The translations under genes and the position numbers were made by a program. From contig OZ241850.1 of assembly GCA_965203045.1 (NCBI GenBank), positions 1,240,001-1,304,000 on the forward strand: a DNA stretch of 64,000 bases, given 5' to 3'. The notes beneath the pieces were generated by a model, which made no database searches, was not told the origin of the DNA, and worked only from the letters and a program-made list of their open reading frames with translations. Source of the DNA: G965203045 sp965203045 (GTDB lineage: Bacteria; Pseudomonadota; Gammaproteobacteria; PS1; Pseudothioglobaceae). Positions 56,871 to 64,000 of this stretch are shown here, in pieces (position 1 is the stretch's first letter; each line of letters begins with the position of its first letter).

Positions 56871-58175
56871 TAATTGGGTAGCGCTTGTTGTTACAAAGTC
56901 TTTGTTGGTTCCTTCTACCATTATCCTAATTAGTGGTTCGGTACCAGAGGGGCGGATGAGGACTCTGCCGCTTTTACCTAGTTTTTTTTCAATTTGGTTA
57001 ATCACTTTTTGAAGCTTGTTGTTGCTTAGATCAATTGGTTTTTTGATATTGATATTTTCTAAGTGCTGATGGGTTTTGTTTAGGTCTTTGGTTAATTCTA
57101 CTAAAGATTTTTGTTGGCTTACTATAATAGTTAGCACGTTTAGGGCGGCAATGATAGCATCTCCGGTTTGCATATGGTTTAGACAAATAATATGTCCGGA
57201 ATTTTCACCGCCAAGCGCTAAATTATTTTTCTGCATTAATTGTTTGACAAAACGGTCACCAACACTTGCGCTATAAAAGTTAATATTTAGATTTTTTAAT
57301 GCTTGTACAATTCCTAAATTAGTCATTTTAGTACCAACTACGCCATTATTTTTAAGACTATTTTTGATTTTTCTATCTTTGGCAATAATATATAAAATTT
57401 CATCTCCACTAACGGTATTACCTTGATGGTCAATCATAATTAGTCTATCGCCGTCGCCATCAAAAGCTAAGCCTAAATTGGCTTTGTTGGCGAGGACTTT
57501 TTTTGCCAGAGCATTAGTATTGGTGGCCCCGCAGTTATGATTGATATTAAAGCCATCTGGTTTGTTATTAATATTGATGACTTCTGCGCCTAATTCACTA
57601 AAAACAAAAGGGGCAATGTGGTAAGTAGCGCCATTAGCACAATCAATGACAATTTTTAGTCCATTAAGACTTAATTCTCTATCAAAAGTGCTTTTGCAAA
57701 ATTCAATATAACGTCCTTCCGCTTGTTCAGCGCGCTTAGCTTTGCCGATATATTTAGAGGCAACGCTTTGTATTTGATTAGCAAGCATCTTCTCAATTTC
57801 ACTTTGGTCGGAATTGCTTAATTTATCACCAAAATTAGAGAAAAATTTAATGCCATTATCGTAATAAGGGTTGTGTGAGGCGCTAATTACCGCCCCTGCT
57901 GTGGCGTTATAAGTTTTAGTTAGATAAGCAACCGCCGGAGTTGGCATAGGGCCTACTAGAATCACATTGGTTCCTGAGGCAGTAAAACCAGCCTCTAAAG
58001 CGGATTCCAGCATATAACCAGATATGCGCGTGTCCTTGCCAATTACAATAGTTGGATTGGGGTATTTACACAGGATCTTACCTACTGCCCAGCCTATTTT
58101 TAGAAAAAAATCAGCAGTAATTGGTGGTGTGCCTACCAAACCACGAATACCATCAGTGCCAAAATATCTGGACAT
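56847..58175 (-). CDS. glmM: Phosphoglucosamine mutase
   Basis: 442 residues, against 445 in E. coli. Interconverts glucosamine-6-phosphate and glucosamine-1-phosphate for UDP-GlcNAc, hence peptidoglycan and lipopolysaccharide. The phosphoserine is S100 in VISASHNPYYDNGIKFF; the metal loop is DGDGDRLIMID; sugar and phosphate binding use GGENSGHI and RPSGTEPLIRIM. The start MSRYFGTDGIRG is canonical. Preceded by folP with a four-base gap, the normal gammaproteobacterial order. Its final codons overlap the remnant at 56590-56870, and a fragment of it lies at 34470. Confidence 0.97.
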   Translation of the reverse strand: MSRYFGTDGIRGLVGTPPITADFFLKIGWAVGKILCKYPNPTIVIGKDTRISGYMLESALEAGFTASGTNVILVGPMPTPAVAYLTKTYNATAGAVISASHNPYYDNGIKFFSNFGDKLSNSDQSEIEKMLANQIQSVASKYIGKAKRAEQAEGRYIEFCKSTFDRELSLNGLKIVIDCANGATYHIAPFVFSELGAEVININNKPDGFNINHNCGATNTNALAKKVLANKANLGLAFDGDGDRLIMIDHQGNTVSGDEILYIIAKDRKIKNSLKNNGVVGTKMTNLGIVQALKNLNINFYSASVGDRFVKQLMQKNNLALGGENSGHIICLNHMQTGDAIIAALNVLTIIVSQQKSLVELTKDLNKTHQHLENINIKKPIDLSNNKLQKVINQIEKKLGKSGRVLIRPSGTEPLIRIMVEGTNKDFVTTSATQLARTISHN

Positions 58176-58179
58176 ATTA

Positions 58180-58986
58180 TTATTGTGAAATAGTATTATA
58201 ATACCACACTTTTAGTCCGTCTTTGGTTTGCTTAACATTATGAGTGCGGATAATGGTGGCGCCATTTTCAACAGCACGCAGCTGGGCAACAATACTGCCA
58301 ATAATGCGTTCCTCGGGCTTAGTATTACCACCTAGCATACTATTAATCATAGATTTTTTAGACATTCCTACTAATAATGGTAAACCAAATTTTTTAAAAT
58401 AAGATAGGTTATTTAGCAGGCTTAAATTGTGTGCTAAGGTTTTACCAAAACCAAAACCAACGTCTAAAATTAATCGTTTTTCATCAATACCTGCCTGTTT
58501 GTATTTATAAATTTTTTGGCTAAAAAAATCGCCAATATCGTTAACAACATTATTATAAGTGGGATGTTTTTGCATTGTTTGTGGATTGCCTTGCATATGC
58601 GTCAAGCAAATGTCGCAGCTTTGTCTAGTCATTAGGTCTAGTGATTTTGGATTATTAAGCGCGCTAATATCATTTACCATTGTTGCACCGATATCAAGTG
58701 CGCTCTGCATTACTTCGGGCTTGGTAGTATCAATAGAGATAGCAATATTGCTATGTTTTCTAAGTTCTTTTATAACGGGTATAGTACGTTTTAATTCCTC
58801 ATCTAAATTAACCGCAGTTGCCTGTGGGCGAGAAGACTCACCACCAATATCAATAATATCAACACCTTCGTTAATCATTGTTAAAGCGTGTTTAATAGCA
58901 GCATTTTTTCGGTAATATAAACCGCCATCGGAAAAAGAGTCAGGTGTGGTATTAAGCACGCCCATAATACGCACTGTCAGGTTCAT
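58180..58986 (-). CDS. folP: Dihydropteroate synthase
   Basis: 268 residues. Condenses p-aminobenzoate with dihydropterin pyrophosphate in folate synthesis. Motifs: RIMGVLNTTPDSFSDGG (about 6-22), IDIGGESSRP, ISIDTTKPEVM, MVNDISALN, and LILDVGFGFGKT followed by LLVGMSKKSM. Located directly ahead of glmM and overlapping the upstream unknown gene by four bases (ATGA). Confidence 0.97.
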   Translation of the reverse strand: MNLTVRIMGVLNTTPDSFSDGGLYYRKNAAIKHALTMINEGVDIIDIGGESSRPQATAVNLDEELKRTIPVIKELRKHSNIAISIDTTKPEVMQSALDIGATMVNDISALNNPKSLDLMTRQSCDICLTHMQGNPQTMQKHPTYNNVVNDIGDFFSQKIYKYKQAGIDEKRLILDVGFGFGKTLAHNLSLLNNLSYFKKFGLPLLVGMSKKSMINSMLGGNTKPEERIIGSIVAQLRAVENGATIIRTHNVKQTKDGLKVWYYNTISQ

Positions 58987-59393
58987 TTTAGTTTTTTAGG
59001 TTGGCGAAATTTAAAATTATGAATACTAGGCATTAATTTAGCAAAAGGCAGGTAGTTAAAATTTGGATATTTGTATTTAGTATGACTGACTAAGTAGTTA
59101 ATATCGGCAATATTGTTGCTATCATCTGCAAAAATGATTTTTTGTAGTGCCAGTAAGCCCCCCATTTTTATTTTATTTTGTTTAGCAGTAGGTAGGGCTT
59201 TTTCACCAACAGCGTCAATAGCAAAACCAGACTGCTCCCTTAGTGCTTGATACAAGTTAATGCAATCGGTAGAAGCCTGTTTATTTAAACAAGCAGCAAA
59301 TTCTTTTTCTGCTACACAATATTTAGTCGCATAACGGCAAGCGCAACGACCACTATGCAACAAGTGGGTATGAGGACAAATGTAGTAATTCAT
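58983..59393 (-). CDS. Uncharacterised protein with cysteine/histidine-rich N-terminus
   Basis: 136 residues; I do not recognise the family. The first 47 residues hold CPHTHLLHSGRCACRYATKY with further cysteines at about 26, 35 and 44 (C-P-H-x-H...C-x-C...C...C...C), which could bind a metal or an iron-sulfur centre. The rest is a mixed helical region with ADINYLVSHTKYKYPNFNYL and a basic tail (KFRQPKKLK). No signal peptide or membrane helix. It overlaps folP (ATGA) and the VOC gene (4 bases), so it is translated in the hemB-VOC-this-folP-glmM run; that tight linkage argues for a real gene. Confidence 0.75.
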   Translation of the reverse strand: MNYYICPHTHLLHSGRCACRYATKYCVAEKEFAACLNKQASTDCINLYQALREQSGFAIDAVGEKALPTAKQNKIKMGGLLALQKIIFADDSNNIADINYLVSHTKYKYPNFNYLPFAKLMPSIHNFKFRQPKKLK

Positions 59394-59758
59394 TTATCTG
59401 ACCACACAGCAAATTCATTATTGCTGGGCTCTAAGAAATGAAATCGCTCTCCACCTGGAAATGAAAAAATAGCTTTGTTGATAATACCGCCTGTTTGGAT
59501 GATTTTATTTTGAGTTTTTACCAAATTGGTACTGTAGATTACAATTAAGACACTACCATTTTTAGTTTTTGCTGTTTTTTTTGACTTATAAAATCCGCCA
59601 TTAATGCCAGCCTCTTCACTGGAAAATGCGCTATATTCATCGCCGTAATCAGTAAAAATCCAATTAAAAACCTTACTAAAAAACATTTTTGTCGCTATTA
59701 TATTTTTTGCAGGAAGTTCTAAATAGTTTATATGTTCGTTTATTATTACGTTAGTCAT
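59390..59758 (-). CDS. VOC-family (glyoxalase-fold) protein
   Basis: 122 residues, one vicinal-oxygen-chelate domain: HINYLELPAKNIIATKMFFSK (beta-alpha start), FSSEEAGINGGFYKSK, and the closing GGERFHFLEPSNNEFAVWSD with a metal-ligand-like glutamate. Small VOC proteins of this type (glyoxalase/bleomycin-resistance-like) often act as dimers; the substrate is unknown. It overlaps hemB by 8 bases and the next gene by 4. Confidence 0.88.
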   Translation of the reverse strand: MTNVIINEHINYLELPAKNIIATKMFFSKVFNWIFTDYGDEYSAFSSEEAGINGGFYKSKKTAKTKNGSVLIVIYSTNLVKTQNKIIQTGGIINKAIFSFPGGERFHFLEPSNNEFAVWSDK

Positions 59759-60749
59759 TTTGTTTTTGTAACCATTTTAAAACTTCTTTTGTATAATATG
59801 ACAAAATTGCATCAGCACCTGCGCGCTTAAAGCTAAGCAATGTTTCTAATACTAGTGCTTTTTCATTAATCCAACCTTTTTTGGAGGCAGCTTTTAACAT
59901 AGCATATTCAGCGCTTACTTGGTAGGCCAATGTTGGTGCTTTAAATTTTTGTTTTATGCGATAGATGATATCTAAATATGCAACACCTGGTTTTACCATT
60001 ATCATATCTGCTCCTTGAGCTAAATCTAGGGCGACTTCTTGTAGGGCTTCGTTGCTATTTGCTGGGTTCATTTGGTAGGTTTTTTTATCTGTTTTGCTTA
60101 AATTAGCACTAGAACCGATAGCATCGCGAAATGGAGCGTAATAATTAGAAGCGTATTTCACCGCATAAGCTAAAATCTGGGTATTAGTATAATTATTTTC
60201 TTCCAAAGCTTTACGAATAGCGCCAATTCTACCATCCATCATATCACTTGGAGCAACTATATCAGCGCCGGCTGCAGCTTGCATTAGCGCTTGTTTAACC
60301 AAAATGTCAACGGTTTGGTCGTTTAGTACATAACCAAATTTATCAATAATGCCATCTTGCCCATGGCTGGTATAGGGGTCAAGAGCAATATCAGTAATAA
60401 CCAGCAGGGTTGGATATGTTTTTTTAATTTTTTTAATTGCTTTTGGCAACAAACCATCAGCATTGAAGCTTTCACTAGCGGCTAGGTCCTTTTTAGCAGA
60501 ACTAATTACCGGAAATAAAGCTACTGCTAATAAACCTAATTGCGTTAATATGTCTAACTCTTTGACTAAATTATCAATACTTAGTCTATAAACATCAGGC
60601 ATAGCGCTAATTGGTTGACGTTTGTTTTGTCCGTCAACAATAAAAACTGGGTAAATTAAATCATTAGCGCTCAAGTAATTTTCAGCAATTAAATTACGAC
60701 TAGCTATATTTTTTCTTAGTCGTCTTGGTCTATGGGTTAAAATAGTCAT
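59751..60749 (-). CDS. hemB: Porphobilinogen synthase (delta-aminolevulinate dehydratase)
   Basis: 332 residues. Joins two aminolevulinates into porphobilinogen. Schiff-base lysines K199 (AVKYAS) and K253 (MVKPG). The metal region reads DIALDPYTSHGQDG where E. coli has a three-cysteine zinc site (C-x-C...C), so this is the aspartate-type, zinc-independent, magnesium-using class as in Pseudomonas. FPVISSAKKD and SPSDMMDGRIGAIR-like segments are also present. First gene of the run to glmM; divergent from thiC across 41 bases. Confidence 0.96.
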   Translation of the reverse strand: MTILTHRPRRLRKNIASRNLIAENYLSANDLIYPVFIVDGQNKRQPISAMPDVYRLSIDNLVKELDILTQLGLLAVALFPVISSAKKDLAASESFNADGLLPKAIKKIKKTYPTLLVITDIALDPYTSHGQDGIIDKFGYVLNDQTVDILVKQALMQAAAGADIVAPSDMMDGRIGAIRKALEENNYTNTQILAYAVKYASNYYAPFRDAIGSSANLSKTDKKTYQMNPANSNEALQEVALDLAQGADMIMVKPGVAYLDIIYRIKQKFKAPTLAYQVSAEYAMLKAASKKGWINEKALVLETLLSFKRAGADAILSYYTKEVLKWLQKQND

Positions 60750-60790
60750 TTTGTTTTTGATTATTAAAGTAGCAAATACTATTATAAACT

Positions 60791-62617
60791 ATGTTATCTA
60801 ATATTAAAAAGGCTTATACTAAACCGTTTCCAGCTTCTAAGAAGATTTATTTAAAAGGTGGTGGCGATATTAGTGTCGCTATGCGCCAAATTGAGCTTAC
60901 TGATACTATTATCAGTAACGGCAGTATTAAAAATAAGCCTATTTGCGTGTATGATACCTCTGGTGTTTATACTGATTTGAACATCAAAGTCAATCTAAAA
61001 AAAGGCTTAAGACCTCTAAGAAGTAACTGGATTGATAGTAGAGGCGATAGTGAGCGACTTAAACAGTTTAGCTCTAATTACACTAACGCTCAATTAACGG
61101 ATAAAAAGCTAGATAGTCTGCGTTTTGAACACATCAATCTGCCACTTCGTGCTAAAGCTGGTAGAAATGTTAGTCAAATGGCTTACGCAAAAGCAGGTAT
61201 TACTACTCCTGAGATGGAATATATTGCTATTCGTGAAAATTGCAAATTACAAGACTATAAAAATAGCGTTCAACATAAAGGACAAGGTTTTGGTGCGAGT
61301 ATTCCTAAAGAAATTACACCAGAATTTGTCCGCAGTGAGGTAGCTAGGGGTAGGGCGGTGATTCCGGCAAATATAAACCATCCCGAGATTGAACCGATGA
61401 TTATCGGACGTAACTTTTTAGTCAAAATCAATGGCAATATTGGTAATTCTGCTCTCTCATCATCTATTAGTGAAGAGGTGGGCAAAATGATTTGGGGCAT
61501 TCGTTGGGGAGCTGATACTATTATGGATTTATCCACTGGTAAAAATATTCATCAGACTCGCGAATGGATTATTCGTAATTCCCCAGTGCCAATTGGCACC
61601 GTTCCTATTTATCAAGCGTTAGAAAAAGTGGGTGGTGTTGTTGAAGATTTAACTTGGGAAATTTTTAAAGACACCATTATTGAACAGGCTGAACAAGGTG
61701 TGGATTATTTTACTATTCATGCTGGCGTTAGGCTTAAATTTGTGCCACTTACAGTCAATAGATTAACAGGAATTGTTTCGCGCGGTGGCTCTATTATGGC
61801 AAAATGGTGTCTAGCTCATCATAAAGAGAATTTTTTATATACTAACTTTGAAGAAATTTGCCAGATTATGCAAGCCTATGATGTTTCATTTAGTCTAGGT
61901 GATGGTTTGCGTCCTGGTTGTATTGCTGATGCTAATGATGCTGCTCAATTCGGCGAGCTGGAAACTTTGGGCGAGCTTAGTAAAATTGCTTCTAAATATG
62001 AGGTGCAAACCTTTATTGAAGGTCCGGGTCATGTACCTATGCAAATGATTAAGGAAAATATGGATAAACAATTAAGTGCCTGTGATGAAGCTCCATTTTA
62101 TACACTTGGTCCACTTACTACTGATATTGCCCCTGGTTATGACCATATTACTTCTGCAATTGGTGCTGCTCAAATTGGCTGGTATGGTTGCGCTATGTTG
62201 TGCTATGTAACTCCTAAAGAACATTTAGGGCTTCCTAACGAAGATGATGTTAAACAAGGTATTATCGCCTATAAAATAGCAGCTCATGCCGCAGACCTTG
62301 CCAAAGGTCACCCTGGGGCCCAAATTCGTGATAATGCTTTATCAGCAGCTAGGTTTGAATTTCGTTGGCAAGACCAATTTAATCTTGCTCTTGACCCTGA
62401 TACCGCTCGTGCTTATCATGATGAGACTTTACCTAAACAATCTGCCAAAAGTGCTCATTTTTGCTCAATGTGCGGGCCTAAGTTTTGTTCTATGAAGATT
62501 ACTCAAGAAATTAAAAACTTAAATACAGTAGATAGTGACAAAATTGCATCTATTGAAGCGGAAATGGCACAAAAATCTGCAGAATTTAGGCAAAATAATT
62601 CTAAGTTATATATCTAA
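60791..62617 (+). CDS. thiC: Phosphomethylpyrimidine synthase
   Basis: 608 residues. Non-canonical radical SAM enzyme that rearranges aminoimidazole ribotide to HMP phosphate for thiamine. The C-terminal cluster motif is CSMCGPKFC (C558, C561, C566); other signatures are RPGCIADANDAAQFGEL, EGPGHVPMQMIKENM and GPLTTDIAPGYDHITSAIG. Only 41 bases separate it from hemB and they contain no thi-box, so a TPP riboswitch is absent. A TTGATT (60757)-17-TATTAT (60780-60785) pair would start transcription at the ATG itself. Overlaps the convergent HAD gene by four bases. Confidence 0.97.
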   Translation: MLSNIKKAYTKPFPASKKIYLKGGGDISVAMRQIELTDTIISNGSIKNKPICVYDTSGVYTDLNIKVNLKKGLRPLRSNWIDSRGDSERLKQFSSNYTNAQLTDKKLDSLRFEHINLPLRAKAGRNVSQMAYAKAGITTPEMEYIAIRENCKLQDYKNSVQHKGQGFGASIPKEITPEFVRSEVARGRAVIPANINHPEIEPMIIGRNFLVKINGNIGNSALSSSISEEVGKMIWGIRWGADTIMDLSTGKNIHQTREWIIRNSPVPIGTVPIYQALEKVGGVVEDLTWEIFKDTIIEQAEQGVDYFTIHAGVRLKFVPLTVNRLTGIVSRGGSIMAKWCLAHHKENFLYTNFEEICQIMQAYDVSFSLGDGLRPGCIADANDAAQFGELETLGELSKIASKYEVQTFIEGPGHVPMQMIKENMDKQLSACDEAPFYTLGPLTTDIAPGYDHITSAIGAAQIGWYGCAMLCYVTPKEHLGLPNEDDVKQGIIAYKIAAHAADLAKGHPGAQIRDNALSAARFEFRWQDQFNLALDPDTARAYHDETLPKQSAKSAHFCSMCGPKFCSMKITQEIKNLNTVDSDKIASIEAEMAQKSAEFRQNNSKLYI

Positions 62618-63270
62618 TCTTGCCAATTTTGTCTTTGCCAGTTACGTTCATTAGCAATTACTTGTAATTTAGCATCAGCGCCTACGGCAATGGGATTATC
62701 AACTAACTCTAACAAGGGTAGATCATTGTGAGAATCGCTGTAAAAATAACTGTCCACTAAATCAATATTTTTGTTGGCTAACCAGTTTTTAAGATTAGTA
62801 ACTTTACCTATCTGAAAGCAAGGTAGACCTGATACTTTACCAGTGTAGCCACTAGAGTTTTTTTCTGCTTTGGTTGCTAAAAAATGCTTGATACCATAAT
62901 ATTTGATAATAGGTTCAACCACAAAATCATTAGTAGAGGTGATTACCATTACCGTATCACCTTTTTGCTTATGCTTATTAACTACAGCTTGAGCTTTTGG
63001 TAGAATGATAGGTGTGATTTTTTTTGCAACAAACTGTTTACGCCAATTATTAAGTTGGATTAGTGGATATTTTGCAAGCGGGGCAAGACTAAAGGCTAAA
63101 TAAGCATTTATGTCCAATTTACCTAATGTATATTGGTTGAAGAAGTGCTGATTTTGTCTCTGGTGGACGACACTATCCACCGCCCCTACCTCGCTTAAAA
63201 ATTCACCCCACAAAAAATCGCTATCGCCAGCAAGTAATGTGCGGTCAAGATCAAAAATCGCTAATGCCAT
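62614..63270 (-). CDS. HAD-IB family phosphatase (SerB/CicA-like)
   Basis: 218 residues. HAD motifs: I IFDLDRTLL with nucleophile D7 and acid D9; II VMVITSTND; a lysine in the KVSGLPCFQIGKV region; III YFYSDSHNDLPLLELVDNP. The helical cap between about 18 and 95 (FLWGEFLSEVG, QYTLGKLDINAYL) places it in the HAD-IB group with phosphoserine-phosphatase-like and histidinol-phosphatase-like enzymes. Substrate not deducible. Convergent with thiC, divergent from gyrB. Confidence 0.9.
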   Translation of the reverse strand: MALAIFDLDRTLLAGDSDFLWGEFLSEVGAVDSVVHQRQNQHFFNQYTLGKLDINAYLAFSLAPLAKYPLIQLNNWRKQFVAKKITPIILPKAQAVVNKHKQKGDTVMVITSTNDFVVEPIIKYYGIKHFLATKAEKNSSGYTGKVSGLPCFQIGKVTNLKNWLANKNIDLVDSYFYSDSHNDLPLLELVDNPIAVGADAKLQVIANERNWQRQNWQD

Positions 63271-63306
63271 ACGCCAATTTTAATGTATATTTATCCTATA
63301 TTACTA

Positions 63307-63312
63307 TATAAT
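63307..63312 (+). promoter_or_regulatory. Possible -10 element of gyrB
   Basis: A perfect TATAAT 28 bases ahead of the gyrB ATG; transcription would start near 63319. The -35 position reads ATGTAT/TGTATA, a poor match, so the call is weak. Confidence 0.4.
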
Positions 63313-63339
63313 AAAGGCTAATTTTTATAATATTTTTAC

Positions 63340-64000
63340 ATGGCTAAACAAGAAGAGTATGGTGCTGGCAGTATTAAGGTTTTAAAAGGTTTAGATGCGG
63401 TTAGAAAACGACCGGGGATGTATATTGGCGATACTGATGATGGCACTGGTTTACATCATATGGTTTTTGAGGTGGTGGATAATGCTATTGATGAATCTTT
63501 AGCTGGGCATTGTAGTAAAATTGTTATTAAAATCCACGATGATGATTCAGTCTCGGTGAGTGATAACGGTCGTGGTATTCCAGTTGATATTCACCTTGAA
63601 GAAAAAGTTTCCGCAGCAGAAGTTATTATGACTGTGCTTCATGCTGGTGGTAAATTTGACAATAATTCTTATAAGGTTTCTGGCGGGCTACATGGTGTTG
63701 GCATCTCGGTGGTAAATGCCCTATCTTCGTCTTTAGAACTTGAGATTTTTAGAGGTGGTAAAATTTATCAACAAAGTTATGAACTTGGTGTGCCTAAAGA
63801 GCCGTTAGCTGCTGTTGGCAAGACTGATAAAACTGGTACTATTATTAGGTTTAAACCAAGTGATAAAATTTTTAGTAATATTGAATTTAAGTATGACATA
63901 CTTGCTAATCGTATTCGTGAGTTGGCTTTTTTAAACCCCGGAGTTAATATTGAAATTATTCAACAATCGCCAGAAAAGAAAAGTAATTTTAATTATCAAG
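63340..64000 (+). CDS. gyrB: DNA gyrase subunit B, N-terminal 220 codons (runs off the window)
   Basis: From ATG 63340: MAKQEEYGAGSIKVLKGLDA then VRKRPGMYIGDTDDGTGLHH, the canonical GyrB opening. GHKL ATPase motifs follow: VVDNAIDESLAG, VSDNGRGIPVDIH, VLHAGGKFDNNSYKVSGGLH and GVGISVVNALS. GyrB drives ATP-dependent negative supercoiling with GyrA. The frame stays open to the window end. Comparison with the ParE gene at 20786 (KFSNKNYEFSGG) confirms these are the two distinct paralogues. Confidence 0.96.
   Translation, partial: MAKQEEYGAGSIKVLKGLDAVRKRPGMYIGDTDDGTGLHHMVFEVVDNAIDESLAGHCSKIVIKIHDDDSVSVSDNGRGIPVDIHLEEKVSAAEVIMTVLHAGGKFDNNSYKVSGGLHGVGISVVNALSSSLELEIFRGGKIYQQSYELGVPKEPLAAVGKTDKTGTIIRFKPSDKIFSNIEFKYDILANRIRELAFLNPGVNIEIIQQSPEKKSNFNYQ

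Overview
The window is AT-rich bacterial chromosome with compact gammaproteobacterial gene content: rpsF-rpsR-rplI-dnaB, parE and gyrB, a System I cytochrome c cluster, hemF with tsaC, and a TusA-type protein. A probable sulfur-globule protein beside a two-domain rhodanese, together with the low GC, suggests a sulfur-oxidising gammaproteobacterium of the SUP05/Thioglobus/bivalve-symbiont kind. That placement is inference from gene content; no 16S rRNA gene is present.

Layout. 1-8.0 kb: ribosomal operon (minus strand) ending in the first codons of dnaB, an EamA transporter, ilvD, a stand-alone ArgA-like acetyltransferase overlapping RNase T, a GST-fold protein, a rhodanese, a decayed lipoprotein gene and the sulfur-globule-like gene. 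8.1-20.0 kb: metH, then a tight co-directional run valS-SH3 protein-guaB-msbA-tsaC-hemF-tusA, most junctions overlapping by a few bases. 20.1-26.3 kb: queC-parE (minus), then mtgA-tsaB-ccmC-ccmD-ccmE-ccmG and an HU gene with a near-consensus promoter and a clear terminator. 26.4-27.9 kb: tRNA-Val, tRNA-Asp and a graveyard of two genes (a DUF4145-like protein and a restriction-modification specificity subunit). 27.9-32.9 kb: metA-pyrC (minus) and uvrA.

32.9-57 kb is the accessory centre. A complete tRNA-Leu is followed by one 21.5-kb gene for a 7164-residue exported protein. Its N-terminal 3.1 kb of residues holds six ~513-residue units, in each of which a six-repeat NHL beta-propeller interrupts an Ig-like (He_PIG-type) domain; the propeller-bearing domains are joined by cadherin-like domains. 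Its second half is a ~925-residue super-repeat of MBG/YDG-like, Big_2-like and He_PIG-like domains, and it ends in a dockerin-like pair of calcium loops. Between uvrA and this tRNA lies a collapsed tandem duplicate of the whole locus: tRNA-Leu fragment, same promoter, gutted copy of the giant gene, fragment of glmM. A third C-terminal remnant lies after the giant gene.

56.8-64 kb: glmM-folP-unknown-VOC-hemB (minus), thiC (plus), a HAD phosphatase (minus) and the start of gyrB.

Functionally the core genes cover translation, topology and repair, methionine, branched-chain amino acid and pyrimidine synthesis, haem and cytochrome c maturation, thiamine and peptidoglycan precursors. The giant protein looks like a secreted or surface adhesin/interaction protein that grows and shrinks by repeat recombination.
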